Notes: a model not told the origin generated them from the sequence alone. DNA of 64,000 nt from Toxoplasma gondii ME49 (GCF_000006565.2 NC_031470.1:436954-500953); one strand, 5' to 3'; shown: positions 44,784 to 55,556, counted from the stretch's first letter. Numbers and translations are program-made.

Positions 44784-47700
44784 TTAGCGGAGAAGAGGTC
44801 GTGTCAGCGTCTGAAGCGGCGGCAGAACAGGAAGCGGTGACAGAGATGGAAGGGAACTCAAGAGAGGTTTTTTCGGGGAGAGGGCAACAGAGATAGAGGG
44901 GAAAACAGCGGAGAGAGGGTCAGAAGCCTCAGCGATCTTCTGGAGCTGTTGGTTTACAACAAGTTTTGTCATGACATCCGCCATGCCTGTAATTGGGCTT
45001 CGTTGCGGATTGAGGGTATTTTCGAGTACCCCTAGCATCTGGCTCCCGCTTTTGCTCAAACTCTTCACGAACTGCCAGCCGTTTTTTGCCTCTTGAACCA
45101 CGTCTCTGGTAACATGCTTCCCGGGCGCTGTCCATGACGCAGTCCCGTTGAAAGAGAAGAGGCCGTCGACACTTTTCTGTTTCGAAACCTCACACTCGCA
45201 CATGGCAGTTGCGGTGAAGCCAGCGACCGGCAGAACTGTGGCGTACTTGTTGTAGCTGTTAGCCTTAGTGTGGATGATTCCGCATTTGCTGTTCTTGTAT
45301 GGAGTTGTGGCGCATAGCATGTTCGTGCGAGTAACGAAATTCGCTTTGCATTCTCTCCGTTGCTCGTTCTGAAGGTAGAGCGGCTTGGTTTTCCAGTCTG
45401 CGGCAGCTGCCGCAGGAACGCAACACGTCATGCCTTTGCTTACACATGAGACTGTGGGTTTCCCCATGTGTTCAGGAGGAGCACCGCTGGCCTTCACGCC
45501 TATGGGAGCCAGAGCACCCTCTTCTGCAAGGGACTTGTACGTGTCCACCAAATTCCCGAGTTGTAAGGCGTTCATTGACTCATCGGCTACTGACACCGTC
45601 ACGTCAAGAACATTGAAAAGGAACGACGCCATCTTATGGAGATCCCTCGCGAGTCCGACGACATACTCTCCACCAGCTGCAGATGTGTCAGAAGCCTCAG
45701 GCAGTGATTCTTCTCTCTTCAACGCGTGCGCCATCTCGTCCATTAATGCGGCACTTTTTGTGAACAATCGTAGTGCTCCCCCCGCCCCGGCGCTACCCTG
45801 CAGAAGCGGTCCGATTCCTCTGGCCAAGTGTTCCTTCGGTACCGGTGATTCAGTACCATTTGCAGATGCAGAAGCACTAAGAATTCGAGGTCGTCCGTCA
45901 ATGTAATGCTCCGAACCATTGTCTTCGACATCGGCCTCTCGAATTCTCCTGTACTGGACCCCATCTTCCTTTCGTGGGTCACGCTCGGCGACAGGTACGG
46001 CTGCTTCCTCAGTTTTATGACTTGAGGTTGCCCGTTCGTCTTCTTGGCTTTCATGAACAGCGAGCATGCTTTTGTCTAGTTGCCCTTTGGCGATATACTC
46101 GTTACTCATTTCATGTTCACGAGTTGTTTTGCTCTCTTCACGGTTGTCATCATCTTTGACTGCATTGTCAGTCTCTTCGTTTTCCCCGCGATTTGAAGGA
46201 AACAAACTGCGCAGGGTAGTCGGAACGGACCGCGTGAAGTCTTTGCTTGTGTTAATAGCCTTGTCAACCGTTGCTGACCAGTGGGCAAACTGTTGAACTG
46301 CCTTGGCAGCATTAACGAGCGACGTGAGGCTGTCATCGCGGTTCTGGAAAGCCTGCCGGGGAGGTGCCCCAGGGTTCACTGGGAGACCAGGAATATTTAA
46401 GGCGCTCAAAGCTTGCTGCAGTTCTCGCGTGGATGTGAGAACGTCGACAACTGCGCTACCAACGTCGACGCCCTGAGCAAAAGTTTTCCCCAAACCCTCG
46501 CTCTGGCGTAGCGTGCCAAGTGTAACGGAAGGTTTATTTGTCTGAGAGGGTAACAGTGCCACATACGCTGCAACTTCAGCGGGGGAGATGGGTATACTCT
46601 GAGACGGTATCGATGGCCCAGTTGTTGATCCCGACGGATTTTGAGGCATCCCTCCTGTCAACAGAGACGCCAGAGCTTGGCTAAGAACCGGTGACGCTGT
46701 TGACGACCCAGACACGTCAGTCACGGCAGGTAGCATTTGCCTCCGTTCTGGCACACTCTGGCTCACTTCCGTCCGTGAACCTACAAACAGCTTCGTTGCT
46801 TGGTCCATTAAACTCATTACTCCCTTGACCTTCTCGTCCCATGTTGCCGCATTTGTGTTTGATCTTAAGGCCACGCTGCCACTGTCAGTCTGTGTGGTCA
46901 CAACACCAGATTCATCTTGCGCCACGGGGGCAGGTGGCACCGGTTGCTGAGCGATCCCAGAAGCTTCTTTCTGATAGGCGGAGAGTTGATAAACATCTTG
47001 GGGATTCTTCTGGGCAGCAGCAGAAGGTGCACGCGACCGAAGGTTTTCTTTAGCTCCTCGGTCCCGCTTAGACAGACCAACTTTCGCCCGCGGTAGTCCC
47101 TTGCGAGCGAGCAGCTCAATTTCTCTCTTACCCAGCATAGATGCTGCATTGAGCGGCGACAGTCTGGGAGCCTCTGCTGAGAGAGGCTCAGGGATGAAAA
47201 ATTCTCCTTCGAGTAAGTCTGTATAGCCGTTTGGCGACGCCAAGGAATCGCCTTCGCTGACACCTTGATAAGCGCGGAGAAGATTGGTCGAGGATGCATC
47301 TGGAGGCCTGGAATCATCATTAGGACCGACGGGGGCCGCGTTTGGCGCCGAGGGGAAATCACTGACCGATGAGGCTTCGGTCGGCGCTGTCTTGGAGTTT
47401 GACTCTGGGAGAGGTGGACGTGCGGGTGTCTTCTTTCGGGGACTGAGAAATCCCTCAGAGTCACTATCTACAACATCAGCGTCAATGAGGAAGAAGTCTG
47501 ACACGGCCTGGAGCATGCGACCGTAGAAACTCCGGTGTGCAACTGTTTCGGTGGAGCCTGCGTTTGGTGTAGCTTGCTCTGTGATACTGTTATACGTCTC
47601 TACTGCCGGATTGGCGGATTTTCCTGCGGTGCTGGTACCGGACGACCTGTCTGACGCTTCTTCTGTTCGCTGCTTTTGCACTGCTTGTATATCCGCATCT

Positions 47701-47945
47701 GTTAGACCTGGGTCAGCGGCTTCCCCTTCAGATTCCGTCTCACTGCTATTTTCAGCAAAACCACCGTCAACAATGTGCAAGGACCCTCTTTCCCTCCCAT
47801 CGGCGTCTGCTCGTGGTGATGCGGGCGGAGCTTCGTGTGCACAAACAGATTCTACGAGATAGACGAGAAAAAGGATGGCGAAGAAGGGGCGAGCAATCGT
47901 AGCTGCCCCACCCCTTCGAGGGGTAATCCCACGAGGAACCGGCAT
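44784..47945 (-). CDS. Secreted protein with C-terminal eight-cysteine domain (1053 aa)
   Basis: Intronless frame. The N-terminus is a signal peptide or recessed signal anchor: a basic leader, then hydrophobic FFAILFLVYLVESVCA (about residues 20-35), with likely cleavage before HEAPP. Residues 36-800 are acidic, Ser/Thr/Pro-rich and probably disordered, apart from short helical stretches. The mature chain appears to have only eight cysteines, all within residues 834-918 (patterns CVSKGMTCC, REC, MLC, SKC, MCEC), which suggests four disulfides in one folded module. The C-terminus is Leu/Pro-rich and ends LTRPLLR. There is no internal membrane segment. I do not recognise the family. The context fits a secretory protein of rhoptries, micronemes or dense granules, but the compartment is inference. 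Two TGAGACG promoter elements lie 200-440 bases upstream of the start. Confidence 0.8.
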   Translation of the reverse strand: MPVPRGITPRRGGAATIARPFFAILFLVYLVESVCAHEAPPASPRADADGRERGSLHIVDGGFAENSSETESEGEAADPGLTDADIQAVQKQRTEEASDRSSGTSTAGKSANPAVETYNSITEQATPNAGSTETVAHRSFYGRMLQAVSDFFLIDADVVDSDSEGFLSPRKKTPARPPLPESNSKTAPTEASSVSDFPSAPNAAPVGPNDDSRPPDASSTNLLRAYQGVSEGDSLASPNGYTDLLEGEFFIPEPLSAEAPRLSPLNAASMLGKREIELLARKGLPRAKVGLSKRDRGAKENLRSRAPSAAAQKNPQDVYQLSAYQKEASGIAQQPVPPAPVAQDESGVVTTQTDSGSVALRSNTNAATWDEKVKGVMSLMDQATKLFVGSRTEVSQSVPERRQMLPAVTDVSGSSTASPVLSQALASLLTGGMPQNPSGSTTGPSIPSQSIPISPAEVAAYVALLPSQTNKPSVTLGTLRQSEGLGKTFAQGVDVGSAVVDVLTSTRELQQALSALNIPGLPVNPGAPPRQAFQNRDDSLTSLVNAAKAVQQFAHWSATVDKAINTSKDFTRSVPTTLRSLFPSNRGENEETDNAVKDDDNREESKTTREHEMSNEYIAKGQLDKSMLAVHESQEDERATSSHKTEEAAVPVAERDPRKEDGVQYRRIREADVEDNGSEHYIDGRPRILSASASANGTESPVPKEHLARGIGPLLQGSAGAGGALRLFTKSAALMDEMAHALKREESLPEASDTSAAGGEYVVGLARDLHKMASFLFNVLDVTVSVADESMNALQLGNLVDTYKSLAEEGALAPIGVKASGAPPEHMGKPTVSCVSKGMTCCVPAAAAADWKTKPLYLQNEQRRECKANFVTRTNMLCATTPYKNSKCGIIHTKANSYNKYATVLPVAGFTATAMCECEVSKQKSVDGLFSFNGTASWTAPGKHVTRDVVQEAKNGWQFVKSLSKSGSQMLGVLENTLNPQRSPITGMADVMTKLVVNQQLQKIAEASDPLSAVFPSISVALSPKKPLLSSLPSLSPLPVLPPLQTLTRPLLR

Positions 47946-48145
47946 GGCAAATGACAGCCGAATCAGCCAGAACAGGATGTGGGGGCCTGCTCAATACCTC
48001 AAGCCACACACGCTCTGTCGCACTCAGGGTTTCTGATATGCGTTGCAGACGACTTGACATCGGAAGGTTTTTGACCTTTCGACCCCGAGGAATAGAAGAG
48101 CCAGGGACATCGGAAGTTGCTTCTGGCAGCCAATTCTCCAGAGCA

Positions 48146-48152
48146 TGAGACG
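48146..48152 (+). promoter_or_regulatory. TGAGACG element, about 200 bases upstream of the secreted protein
   Basis: TGAGACG is the [A/T]GAGACG motif described in Toxoplasma SAG and GRA promoters, which works in either orientation. It lies 201 bases upstream of the start codon of the minus-strand gene. Confidence 0.45.
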
Positions 48153-48379
48153 CCTCTTTAATTTAAACTGAGTGGCTGAAACTCTCAATCCACAGACTCA
48201 CGCGCTGCAACGGCGAAAATGAGAAAAATTTGATGGATTCGTACAGTTGTGATGCGGAACGGCTTTACGATCTTTGGAACCTGTGGAAGAATCAGAAACC
48301 CCGAGTTCACCACCACGAGTGACAGATAACACTTGCCATCACCAATGGGATAAATACCACCGCTCTTTCAAGACTGAGG

Positions 48380-48386
48380 TGAGACG
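48380..48386 (+). promoter_or_regulatory. Second TGAGACG element
   Basis: Same motif, 435 bases upstream of the secreted-protein start. A pair of copies within 450 bases strengthens the promoter reading. Confidence 0.4.
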
Positions 48387-50965
48387 CTGACGACAAGATA
48401 GTTTCCCTCACGAAAAAACAACAGAGAAAAACAGATGCATCAAACGGTCCCCTATCACAACATGCGTGTACCAGTTTCACAAACCCCCTGAAGGCCATTG
48501 AAAACAACTTGCACAATGCCTGACCTGGACGCGTAAACCAGTAAAGTGCCTCGCAAGAGAGATGTCACGAATCACGACGGAATGTGCAGTGCGTTCCTCT
48601 CGTAGATCAGGGGACCGACTGGGAACACTAAAGCTGCACGCCTGAGACTGTTTTCTTTGAGTACACGGAAATAGGATTTCAATTACATGGCGACATTCCG
48701 GACTTGGAGTGATTCCTTATTCAAAAGCATGCAACTCTCTTTAAGCTGGATAAACAACCGACGCGGTATCGAGAAACAGGTTTGGAGCCAATCGCCCCAG
48801 CTCAGAAAGCTAATCCTCCCTGTTCACTTGTGGGCTGCACTGTGGATTAACTTTCTAGTGGAGGAATTCTCACATGCAATCGAGACACTAGATGGTGACC
48901 GAAAAAGCCGTTTTTCGAAGTGTAGCCATGAATGACGGCCTCATTTGTCCCCTCTATAAGTATGTGACAGAGGATAGGACAGGCACCTGGCTCGCGGGCG
49001 ACTGTGCCAGTCAGCGACCGGATTGGCGTGCAAGTCTGAGGTGGCCTAGCATCAGTTTCCCACCTTAGGCGGCAGGCCGATTCTATATGTCGTACGTTGC
49101 AACTTGTACCGAAATTGCAGCCGTCTATAGTAACGAGCAGCCAATATTGGCCCGGCAACTGAGGAACGGAAAAGAATCAATCACTTTTGGCCGTCCTCGA
49201 GATCTTATTTCTTGTCACTGACTCTGTGCCGAAGGATCACTGTTTTAGAGCGATGGCGTAGGCATATTATTCATACATGGTAAACATTCAGCTCCATGCA
49301 GACCTACACCATTGCGTATGACTCTGCTGGCCCAGCACGGAAAGAAAACGAAATGCGGGGCGCTGCTTCACTTGCCTTCCTGAGAGACGACCGCCTCCTG
49401 GCCACATAAGCTACAGCGAGTGACTGAGACAAGGAATAGTTCCACATGTGCACACTGCACTAGCTGACAAACGAAACACGTCTCCAGCGGAACAGCAGCC
49501 CCGTGGTGCCAGACAATTCAGAAGGAAATCAGCTGGCTGGTGAGCGTGGAGCTTTCGCCGTGGCGGTGTTGTGTCCCCTGGTGAAAGTCGGGGTGGATCA
49601 GCCATAAGTATCCCTCGCGGATGAAGAGATTCTTGCCCCGTAAGTACCCCTGTTTGGGAGAAAAGAACGTGACTTCCGAGTTCGGTGCTTGCGTGCTTAC
49701 AGGGACACAAGATATGTCTAGTGAGAGTCGCACGTTTGATCATTCCCTCGGTTTCCAAGCAGCTTGTCACTGGCCTGAAGAGGTATGCTAATCCACTATG
49801 AACATGCGTTCCAATCACAGCAGAGATGCGCTCCCGAACTTTGTGCGCCAGTTCTGGGGCTATCATTTGCCGCTGAGGTGAAAACGCAAATGAATTATCG
49901 CTCTCCCACTGCATAAAATACGGCATCGGAAAGGAGAAAAAGAGTTCCGAACCCCGGATACAGAGTGGTAAGAAGTTACCATATACTGCGTACAAAGCCG
50001 GCAGTTCCTTTGATGTATTTAGGTCACTGCGGACTGACGATCCGACCCAAAAGGTTCACTAATGGTGCTAGCGAGTAGGTCAAGTTAATTCTTGGGAAAA
50101 TGACTTTTTCTTCCGAACAAAAGCTGGGTGTGAATCGTGCACCAGACCTCAGGCGGAAGTGTCAACAGGTTATCAGAGCATTCACCGACTTTCTTCTTAA
50201 TGCATGCAATTGTCCGATGAAGAAGCATTGACGTGTCAGCATCAGATAGACAGACGGTCTTACAGCGTAGGGTCACTCCTCCCGTAGTCAGAAAAAGTCC
50301 GAGGCTTTCTGTTCCGCTGACAGAAGTGGCTAATGCAGAAGATCTTCGCCGTTCAGACGTGTACTCGTTTTTTCTCTCCCATGTCGCGATATAGACCGTG
50401 ACACATTTAGTCTCGTGGTACTAAGCACCTGAGGACGTGGTTGTAATAAGTAGAAACGTGTGCTGCACGCCTTATATTGGCACTATCGAATACTCTGTCC
50501 ACAGCACGATACACGCGCCTGTTTGACTGGTGGGCTGCAGTAGTATATACTCTATTTTTACCTGGTTTCCGTGTAGTATGCCGAACTGTAATTACTTGCG
50601 CCGAGCGGTCGTCGCGCGCCAATTAGCGTGACAGAACCCTGAACCCAGTGAGTTGTACAGCAAGCTAAACTCTGAAATTATTCGGTCGCTCCCTAGACGC
50701 AGCAGTGCTGAAACGCTAGTCCACCCTGGCGATCAAAATGACCCCAAAGCAGTTGGTCGGCACGCGCGAGCGAAATCTTCGTAAAACTGCAGTGAGTTTC
50801 AGATTGGATCTTCGTGGAGCAGCAACCATTTTCCCTTCAAGTTCATCCCGAAAGCCTCAGCAGCCAGCACACCCATTTCGCATCGATGGAAAATAGCCAT
50901 CTGCACGAAAAACTCAGGCACGCGAGTCGAGACACGCCGCCGGTTGACACAGCTTTCCAGATGTC

Positions 50966-51685
50966 TCAGATTGAGATTGACGAAAGAGGGTCCGCCTGGC
51001 CGTCCGAGTATGGCTCCCGTTCTGCCAAGACTCCATCGACAACCTGCATCATAGCATCCAAGGCATCTGTTTCCTGTTCTTCGTCCTCGAGATCTTCATA
51101 TGTTTCCTCATCTTGGCTCCTCCCCCCATTTTCCCTTTCCTCTGAGGACAAGGCGTCTTCGCTTTGTGCATCTAGTTTCGTGTTTTGAGCCTCGGTCGCC
51201 GGACCTCGCGCGCCGCTTTCATCAGGTGTATGCACACCCGAGCTCGCCGCTTTGGCGGCCTCTCGAGACTCGCCTTCTGCCTCGCTCCGCATGTGCTCCT
51301 CGATTTCTTCCGCCACATTATCGAAACCCATTGACCTCAAACCCGCAAGGACGTCAGAAGTTCCGACTGTTTTGCGGCTACCTCCGCCTGCAGCAGAAGA
51401 AGCATCCGCGAGCGCCAGCAAGAAGATTGCTGAGCATCTCATGAGAGCTGTAGCAGCTTTTCTGTGCAGGCGGACGTTCGGGGGTAGTGCCCCTTTGATG
51501 ATTCGAACTGCATGCGCGCGAGGCAGACGCAGGGCTTCGGAGCCACAGAAACTTCTTCCCAAATTCGCACTCTTAGGAAGGCAAGAAGTGCTTTGCGCGC
51601 CTGCGAACCGTTGGCTTTTCTCCTCGTGCACAGACGTAGGAGACGAAAGCGCCTCTGCGCTATCTCCAGCTACCTCTGTGTCCAT
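50966..51685 (-). CDS. POLE3/Dpb4-type histone-fold protein (239 aa)
   Basis: Intronless. Residues 53-132 form a CBF/NF-Y-type histone fold: LPRAHAVRIIKGALP (helix 1), ATALMRCSAIFLLALADASS (long helix 2), RKTVGTSDVLAGLRSMGF (loop and helix 3) and a final helix VAEEIEEHM. This is the arrangement of DNA polymerase epsilon subunit 3 (human POLE3/CHRAC17, yeast Dpb4). That protein pairs with POLE4 or CHRAC15 and serves in leading-strand replication, parental histone handling and ISWI chromatin remodelling. An acidic tail follows (residues 135-239, Glu/Asp/Ser-rich), as in POLE3, where the tail binds H3-H4, but it is longer. The 52-residue N-terminal extension has no feature. NF-YB is the main alternative; the LPRA...IIK and RKT..SDV motifs favour POLE3. 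Divergent from the C1D gene. Confidence 0.85.
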   Translation of the reverse strand: MDTEVAGDSAEALSSPTSVHEEKSQRFAGAQSTSCLPKSANLGRSFCGSEALRLPRAHAVRIIKGALPPNVRLHRKAATALMRCSAIFLLALADASSAAGGGSRKTVGTSDVLAGLRSMGFDNVAEEIEEHMRSEAEGESREAAKAASSGVHTPDESGARGPATEAQNTKLDAQSEDALSSEERENGGRSQDEETYEDLEDEEQETDALDAMMQVVDGVLAEREPYSDGQADPLSSISI

Positions 51686-53154
51686 TCCTCCGACTCGAAC
51701 TCAGGCAAGGGATCTCAGAACGGAATTCCCAGGGAAACGCGAGATTAGAATGAAGCTCATAATGTGACTCAGAAAAGAATTCGGAATGAAAACAAGACTG
51801 TATACTGGAAGAAGGCGCAGAACGGAACACTAACTGAGGAAATGACTTCTTTAGAAGACCGGGTGTCGCCTGTAATCGCCTCGGCTGTGAATCTCAGCTC
51901 CCGTGACATGTCTGTCCCTCTTACACCGGTGAGAAGAGCACTCGCCACAGGTTTTCATGGCAGAGCCATTGATTTCTATAAGTAGAATTACACCGTTGTT
52001 GTCTTAATGGAATGATATGCAGCTGAGACACATCGCCACAGTGTGGACTTCACGGAATAAGACATGGTCGTTGGCAAACGCCCAAAACTGGACTGCATTT
52101 CTAACAAGCTCGCTGCTCCTGACCTCGGCGAGTAAATATTCCCGACTGCATGTTAGGAGAGATTTGAGCGAAAGATGGAAAATCCATCTATCCGTCAAAC
52201 CCTCCAAGAAACTGAAAGAGGTGTCTGCTTGACGACCCCCCTTTTCTGGTGTGCAGAAAGTCCAGGTCGTGAGATACGCAGTCTGCAAGTCTGTAGAAGC
52301 CCACAGAAGTCGACATAAACCTACAACGAGTGACAGAGACCAAGGATCGCACAGTGTGACGGTGGCTTTTTTCTTGGAGGACGAACTGATAAAGAACCGC
52401 ACGAGACAGGACCGCGGTGAGACACCCTACAGAAACAACTGGCCGGGTGCATGCACCGCCCGGGGAGCGCATGCAGTTTGTGGTAAAAGCCGTTTGACAG
52501 TTTTTCAGTGTTGCTCAACTGCATCGAAGGAGGGAAAGGAGTGCCTTCCACTGTTTTCTCTACATCCCTACTCTTCATTTCTTTGTTTTCCGTCTTTTCG
52601 CGCCAATTTGTCGCCTCCCAGTATGACTCAATCGACGTGGCACTCCGGTCTCGTGAAAAATTCCACCAACGACTGGAACAGCGTAGGTTTCCCATCTGGT
52701 GCTTGAGCAGCGCCGTGGACGCCACCTCTGTTTTGTTGAGCATGCCGAGTTTCTCTCGTAAAACGTTCGTGGGCTTTCGGGGGAAGAGGCTCCAGCAGAG
52801 AGTCCAGAGGCTGGCAAATGCGGTGGAGTCGAGCTCTTCAAAGTAGTCGAGTTTTCTCTTTTCGTCTTATCGTTCCTTTCCAGTACCGCTCTCTCTTCCC
52901 CCACCTCCCTTTCTGTCTCTATCTCTTCTCTTTCTCGGAGAGCATCCCCTCGCGTCGTCGACTCCATTCGATCTCAAGCTTTGCACGGAGCTCGGTTTTA
53001 TGAAAACTGTGGCCACGCGAGCCGAGACCAAGGTCCTGTGTAAATCCGTCCACAGAAGTCCAAAGAGCTTGCACTGCTTGTCTCTCTAAAGAGGGCTTTT
53101 GGAAACTCAGCGACGCCCTCGGTTATCTATTGTATAACTCTTTTAGCAGGCGCC
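51686..53154. promoter_or_regulatory. Divergent intergenic region (POLE3-like / C1D-like)
   Basis: About 1.5 kb between opposed start codons. Near the centre is a dense palindrome group at 52447-52475. Minor open frames on both strands have no family resemblance. Confidence 0.5.
52447..52475. promoter_or_regulatory. Palindrome cluster with two GCATGC cores
   Basis: GTGCATGCAC (52447-52456), CCCGGG (52459-52464) and GCATGC (52469-52474) lie within 29 bases, about 680 bases upstream of the C1D start and 760 upstream of the POLE3 start. A candidate site for a dimeric AP2-type factor serving one or both genes (inference). Confidence 0.4.
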
Positions 53155-55556
53155 ATGGCGACGAAAGATTTCTGCACCGTTCTCTCAGACTACCGGCGCG
53201 AGCTCAGTAGTGTACGCACGCTGTTAGAGTCGTTGAGGGCAGTTAGAACAGCCGAAGGTGGTGTCGAAGAACAGATTTTCGACACGTTCACAGCTCTGGA
53301 AGTCGCCCAGTTTCACTTGGCTGTCGCCTTTGCCTCTTCTTCTCTGTTTTTTAGTAAGTCGAGAAGAGACAGACTTGTGACTGCGGGCAACAGTCCAGGC
53401 AGCACTCCGTGTCAGCACCCTGAAGAGGTTTTGCTGTCTTCTCTCAGAAGAGACTTTGTCTTTCTGTCTTTTTCGCGCCTTCATGCCGTTGGCGCCGTGG
53501 AGGATGCCAGGGCCAGCGGCTCCTCTTGGTTCCGTTTCACGATAGGAAGTGGTCTTCCGAACCGGTCTTACAAATTGTATCGTGTGTTATTCGTTTTGCT
53601 GGAGTAGTTTTTTAGATATCGTTGTAGGGAGTAAGGGCGACGGTTTTGTTCTCTGTCGACTCGGCAAGTGTTCCGTCGATATTGAGTTGATGTTCCTTGT
53701 GCATCTCTGTTTTCAGCGTACCTAAAAACTCAAGGCTACGACGTCAAAGCCCACCCGGTGTCTCAAGATCTGGTATGCGTCCACTTCCACCTCTCGCTCT
53801 TCCCTCCTCGCTGTTTCCGGGGGGAACAGGAGGTCTCCCGAAGACGAAAGAAACACCCCTCACCGCTGCGCGGTGGATAGGCATACCCACTTCAGAAGCT
53901 TCCACAGCTCACTACTGTTTCGAGGTCCGGTTGCTTACAGTTTAGCGTCGTGAGAAGAGCAGAGAGACTTGGCAACGACTCTTCGTGCGTGTCTCCGTGG
54001 TGCATGCGTTCAGCTCCGAGTGCAACAGTACATGAAAAAGGTGGCGGGCATCATCGAGAAAGGTGAGTTCTTCAAAACGAGTGTCGAATCCGCGACTCGC
54101 GTCTGCTCAAGACGAAGTCCTTCTGGTTGAGATAGAGGATTTCTGCTCAAGAAAATCGAGACTTGTGGCTGAGAAAAAAACGTTTCCGGCCAAGAACCCC
54201 CCGCTTGTTGGTCTCTGAATCGTTCTTTTCTTCTATCAGGAAGACAGCCGCAGCACGCCCCCGCTTGACAAAGGCGCAGCGACTGCTTTTGCCCCAGCGC
54301 ATTCGGTGTACAGTGTGTATTTTACCGGCGCGAATCTTCAGATTCAGCGTACACTTTTCTCGGTTCCTTTGTTGCACTGAGTTCTGGACTCCAAATCATT
54401 GAACGTACCACTCCAGTACCACTTTACCGTTTAGCCGTGCTGCAAAGGTGCACGGAAAAACCTGGGACTCGGCCCGTGAGGGCGACCGAGTCTCCTGTCG
54501 CATCCTCGTGGATCTTGAATCCTTTTTCAAAATCAGTGTATCATCAGCTGTAGGACTTGTGTGGGCCAGAACCAAAACGGCGTAAAGATTCGGCGTTTTA
54601 CGATCTGCACGCTTCCACAGGACTTCTTTCAGCCAAGGCAGATCCGAACGCGAGAGAAACGTTTTTGCTCTGGGGCTCTTAGGACACTAGTGTTTCTTTC
54701 TACGCTATTCCACGGTTGCTCACAGTTGAATCAAAGCATCAATGTAATTAACAATGGGTCCAGGATAAGGAAAAATGAAATAAATTTCACTTATGTGGTG
54801 GAAGTGGGGACTTTGTAGTGCCAGTGAAACTCTTTCTTTCTGCTCTGCATGGCGGCAAGGCGGCGCCGAAGTCTGTCCTGACGACATCGACACGGAATCT
54901 GAATTGTTTTCGGCGTTTTTAATACCTTTCTTTACCAGAACCAAGCTCTTTGCGTGAGCAGAGCGTGGTTAAGATGATAGTTATTGTGTCGACATCTGTT
55001 TCTTCTTGCCCTAGCTTTTCAAGGAGAGCCTCTCTTTTTCTGTTTTTTTCCAGGAGATCCACCTAAGCGAAGCATCGTTGTCGACGCTGCTGCAGCGAAG
55101 CGCGTCGTCGCTTTCCACACGAAAACGCAAACGCAGGGCACGGGATGCGGGTCTGCGGGTGAAACTCAAGAACCGCCGGATTTTGGTTCACCAGAAGAAC
55201 GTGCAGCCTCAGAGAAAAAGAGCCGACTTTCTTCGGATTCGCCCGGAAAAGACGTGGCGGGCCCACCGACCAGCCGACAGGCTTCGGGCAACAAAAGTGG
55301 CTCACGCCCTCCAGGTGTACATACGCTCGAGGTCGCTGGAGAAAATGTGTCAACTTTTTGTCAGGATGAGGCAGCACCAAATTCGTCATCATCACAGTTG
55401 AGGTACTCGACCGACGGGCGGCACGCAGACGCTGAGAGGGAGAGAGGGTTAGAAGGAAAACGTTTGAAAAGGAGCAAAGCACAATCGGAGAGGAAAGGGA
55501 ATTCGAAAATAGAGGGGTGCCAGGGAGACGCACGGGCGAAACGGAAGAAACCTTGA
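53155..55556 (+). CDS. C1D/Lrp1 (Rrp47) nuclear exosome cofactor, four exons (268 aa)
   Basis: Proposed exons: 53155-53353, 53717-53772, 54014-54062 and 55054-55556, all GT-AG with matching phases. The Sas10/C1D domain covers about residues 8-95. Its helix-rich start is LRAVRT...TALEVAQFHLAVAFASSSLFF. The family hallmark follows in exon 2, YLKTQGYDVKAHPVSQDL, and exon 3, LRVQQYMKKVAGIIEKG. These match the Y-L-K-x-x-G-x-x-x-x-x-H-P-V-x-x-E-L-x-R-[IV]-x-x-Y-x-x-K pattern. C1D/Lrp1 binds the exonuclease Rrp6 and helps process snoRNA, snRNA and 5.8S rRNA in the nucleus; human C1D also contacts DNA-repair proteins. Exon 4 is a long basic, Lys/Arg/Ser-rich tail (about 165 residues) ending AKRKKP, consistent with RNA binding and nuclear import. 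Human C1D is 141 residues, so the tail accounts for the excess. The start has ATGG context. Confidence 0.88.

Larger units (their letters stand above)
47946..50965. other. Intergenic region between secreted protein and POLE3-like genes
   Basis: About 3 kb. The left part (47946-48600) is the promoter side of the secreted-protein gene, with two TGAGACG elements. The right part is the 3' side of the POLE3-like gene. A 194-codon minus-strand frame at 49411-49995 is open but has no recognisable motif. No RNA gene or repeat seen. Confidence 0.5.

Noticed and set aside
45385..45906. 173-codon plus-strand frame inside the secreted-protein gene
   Set aside because: Antisense to the cysteine domain. 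The opposite strand has the signal peptide, the cysteine pattern and the longer frame.
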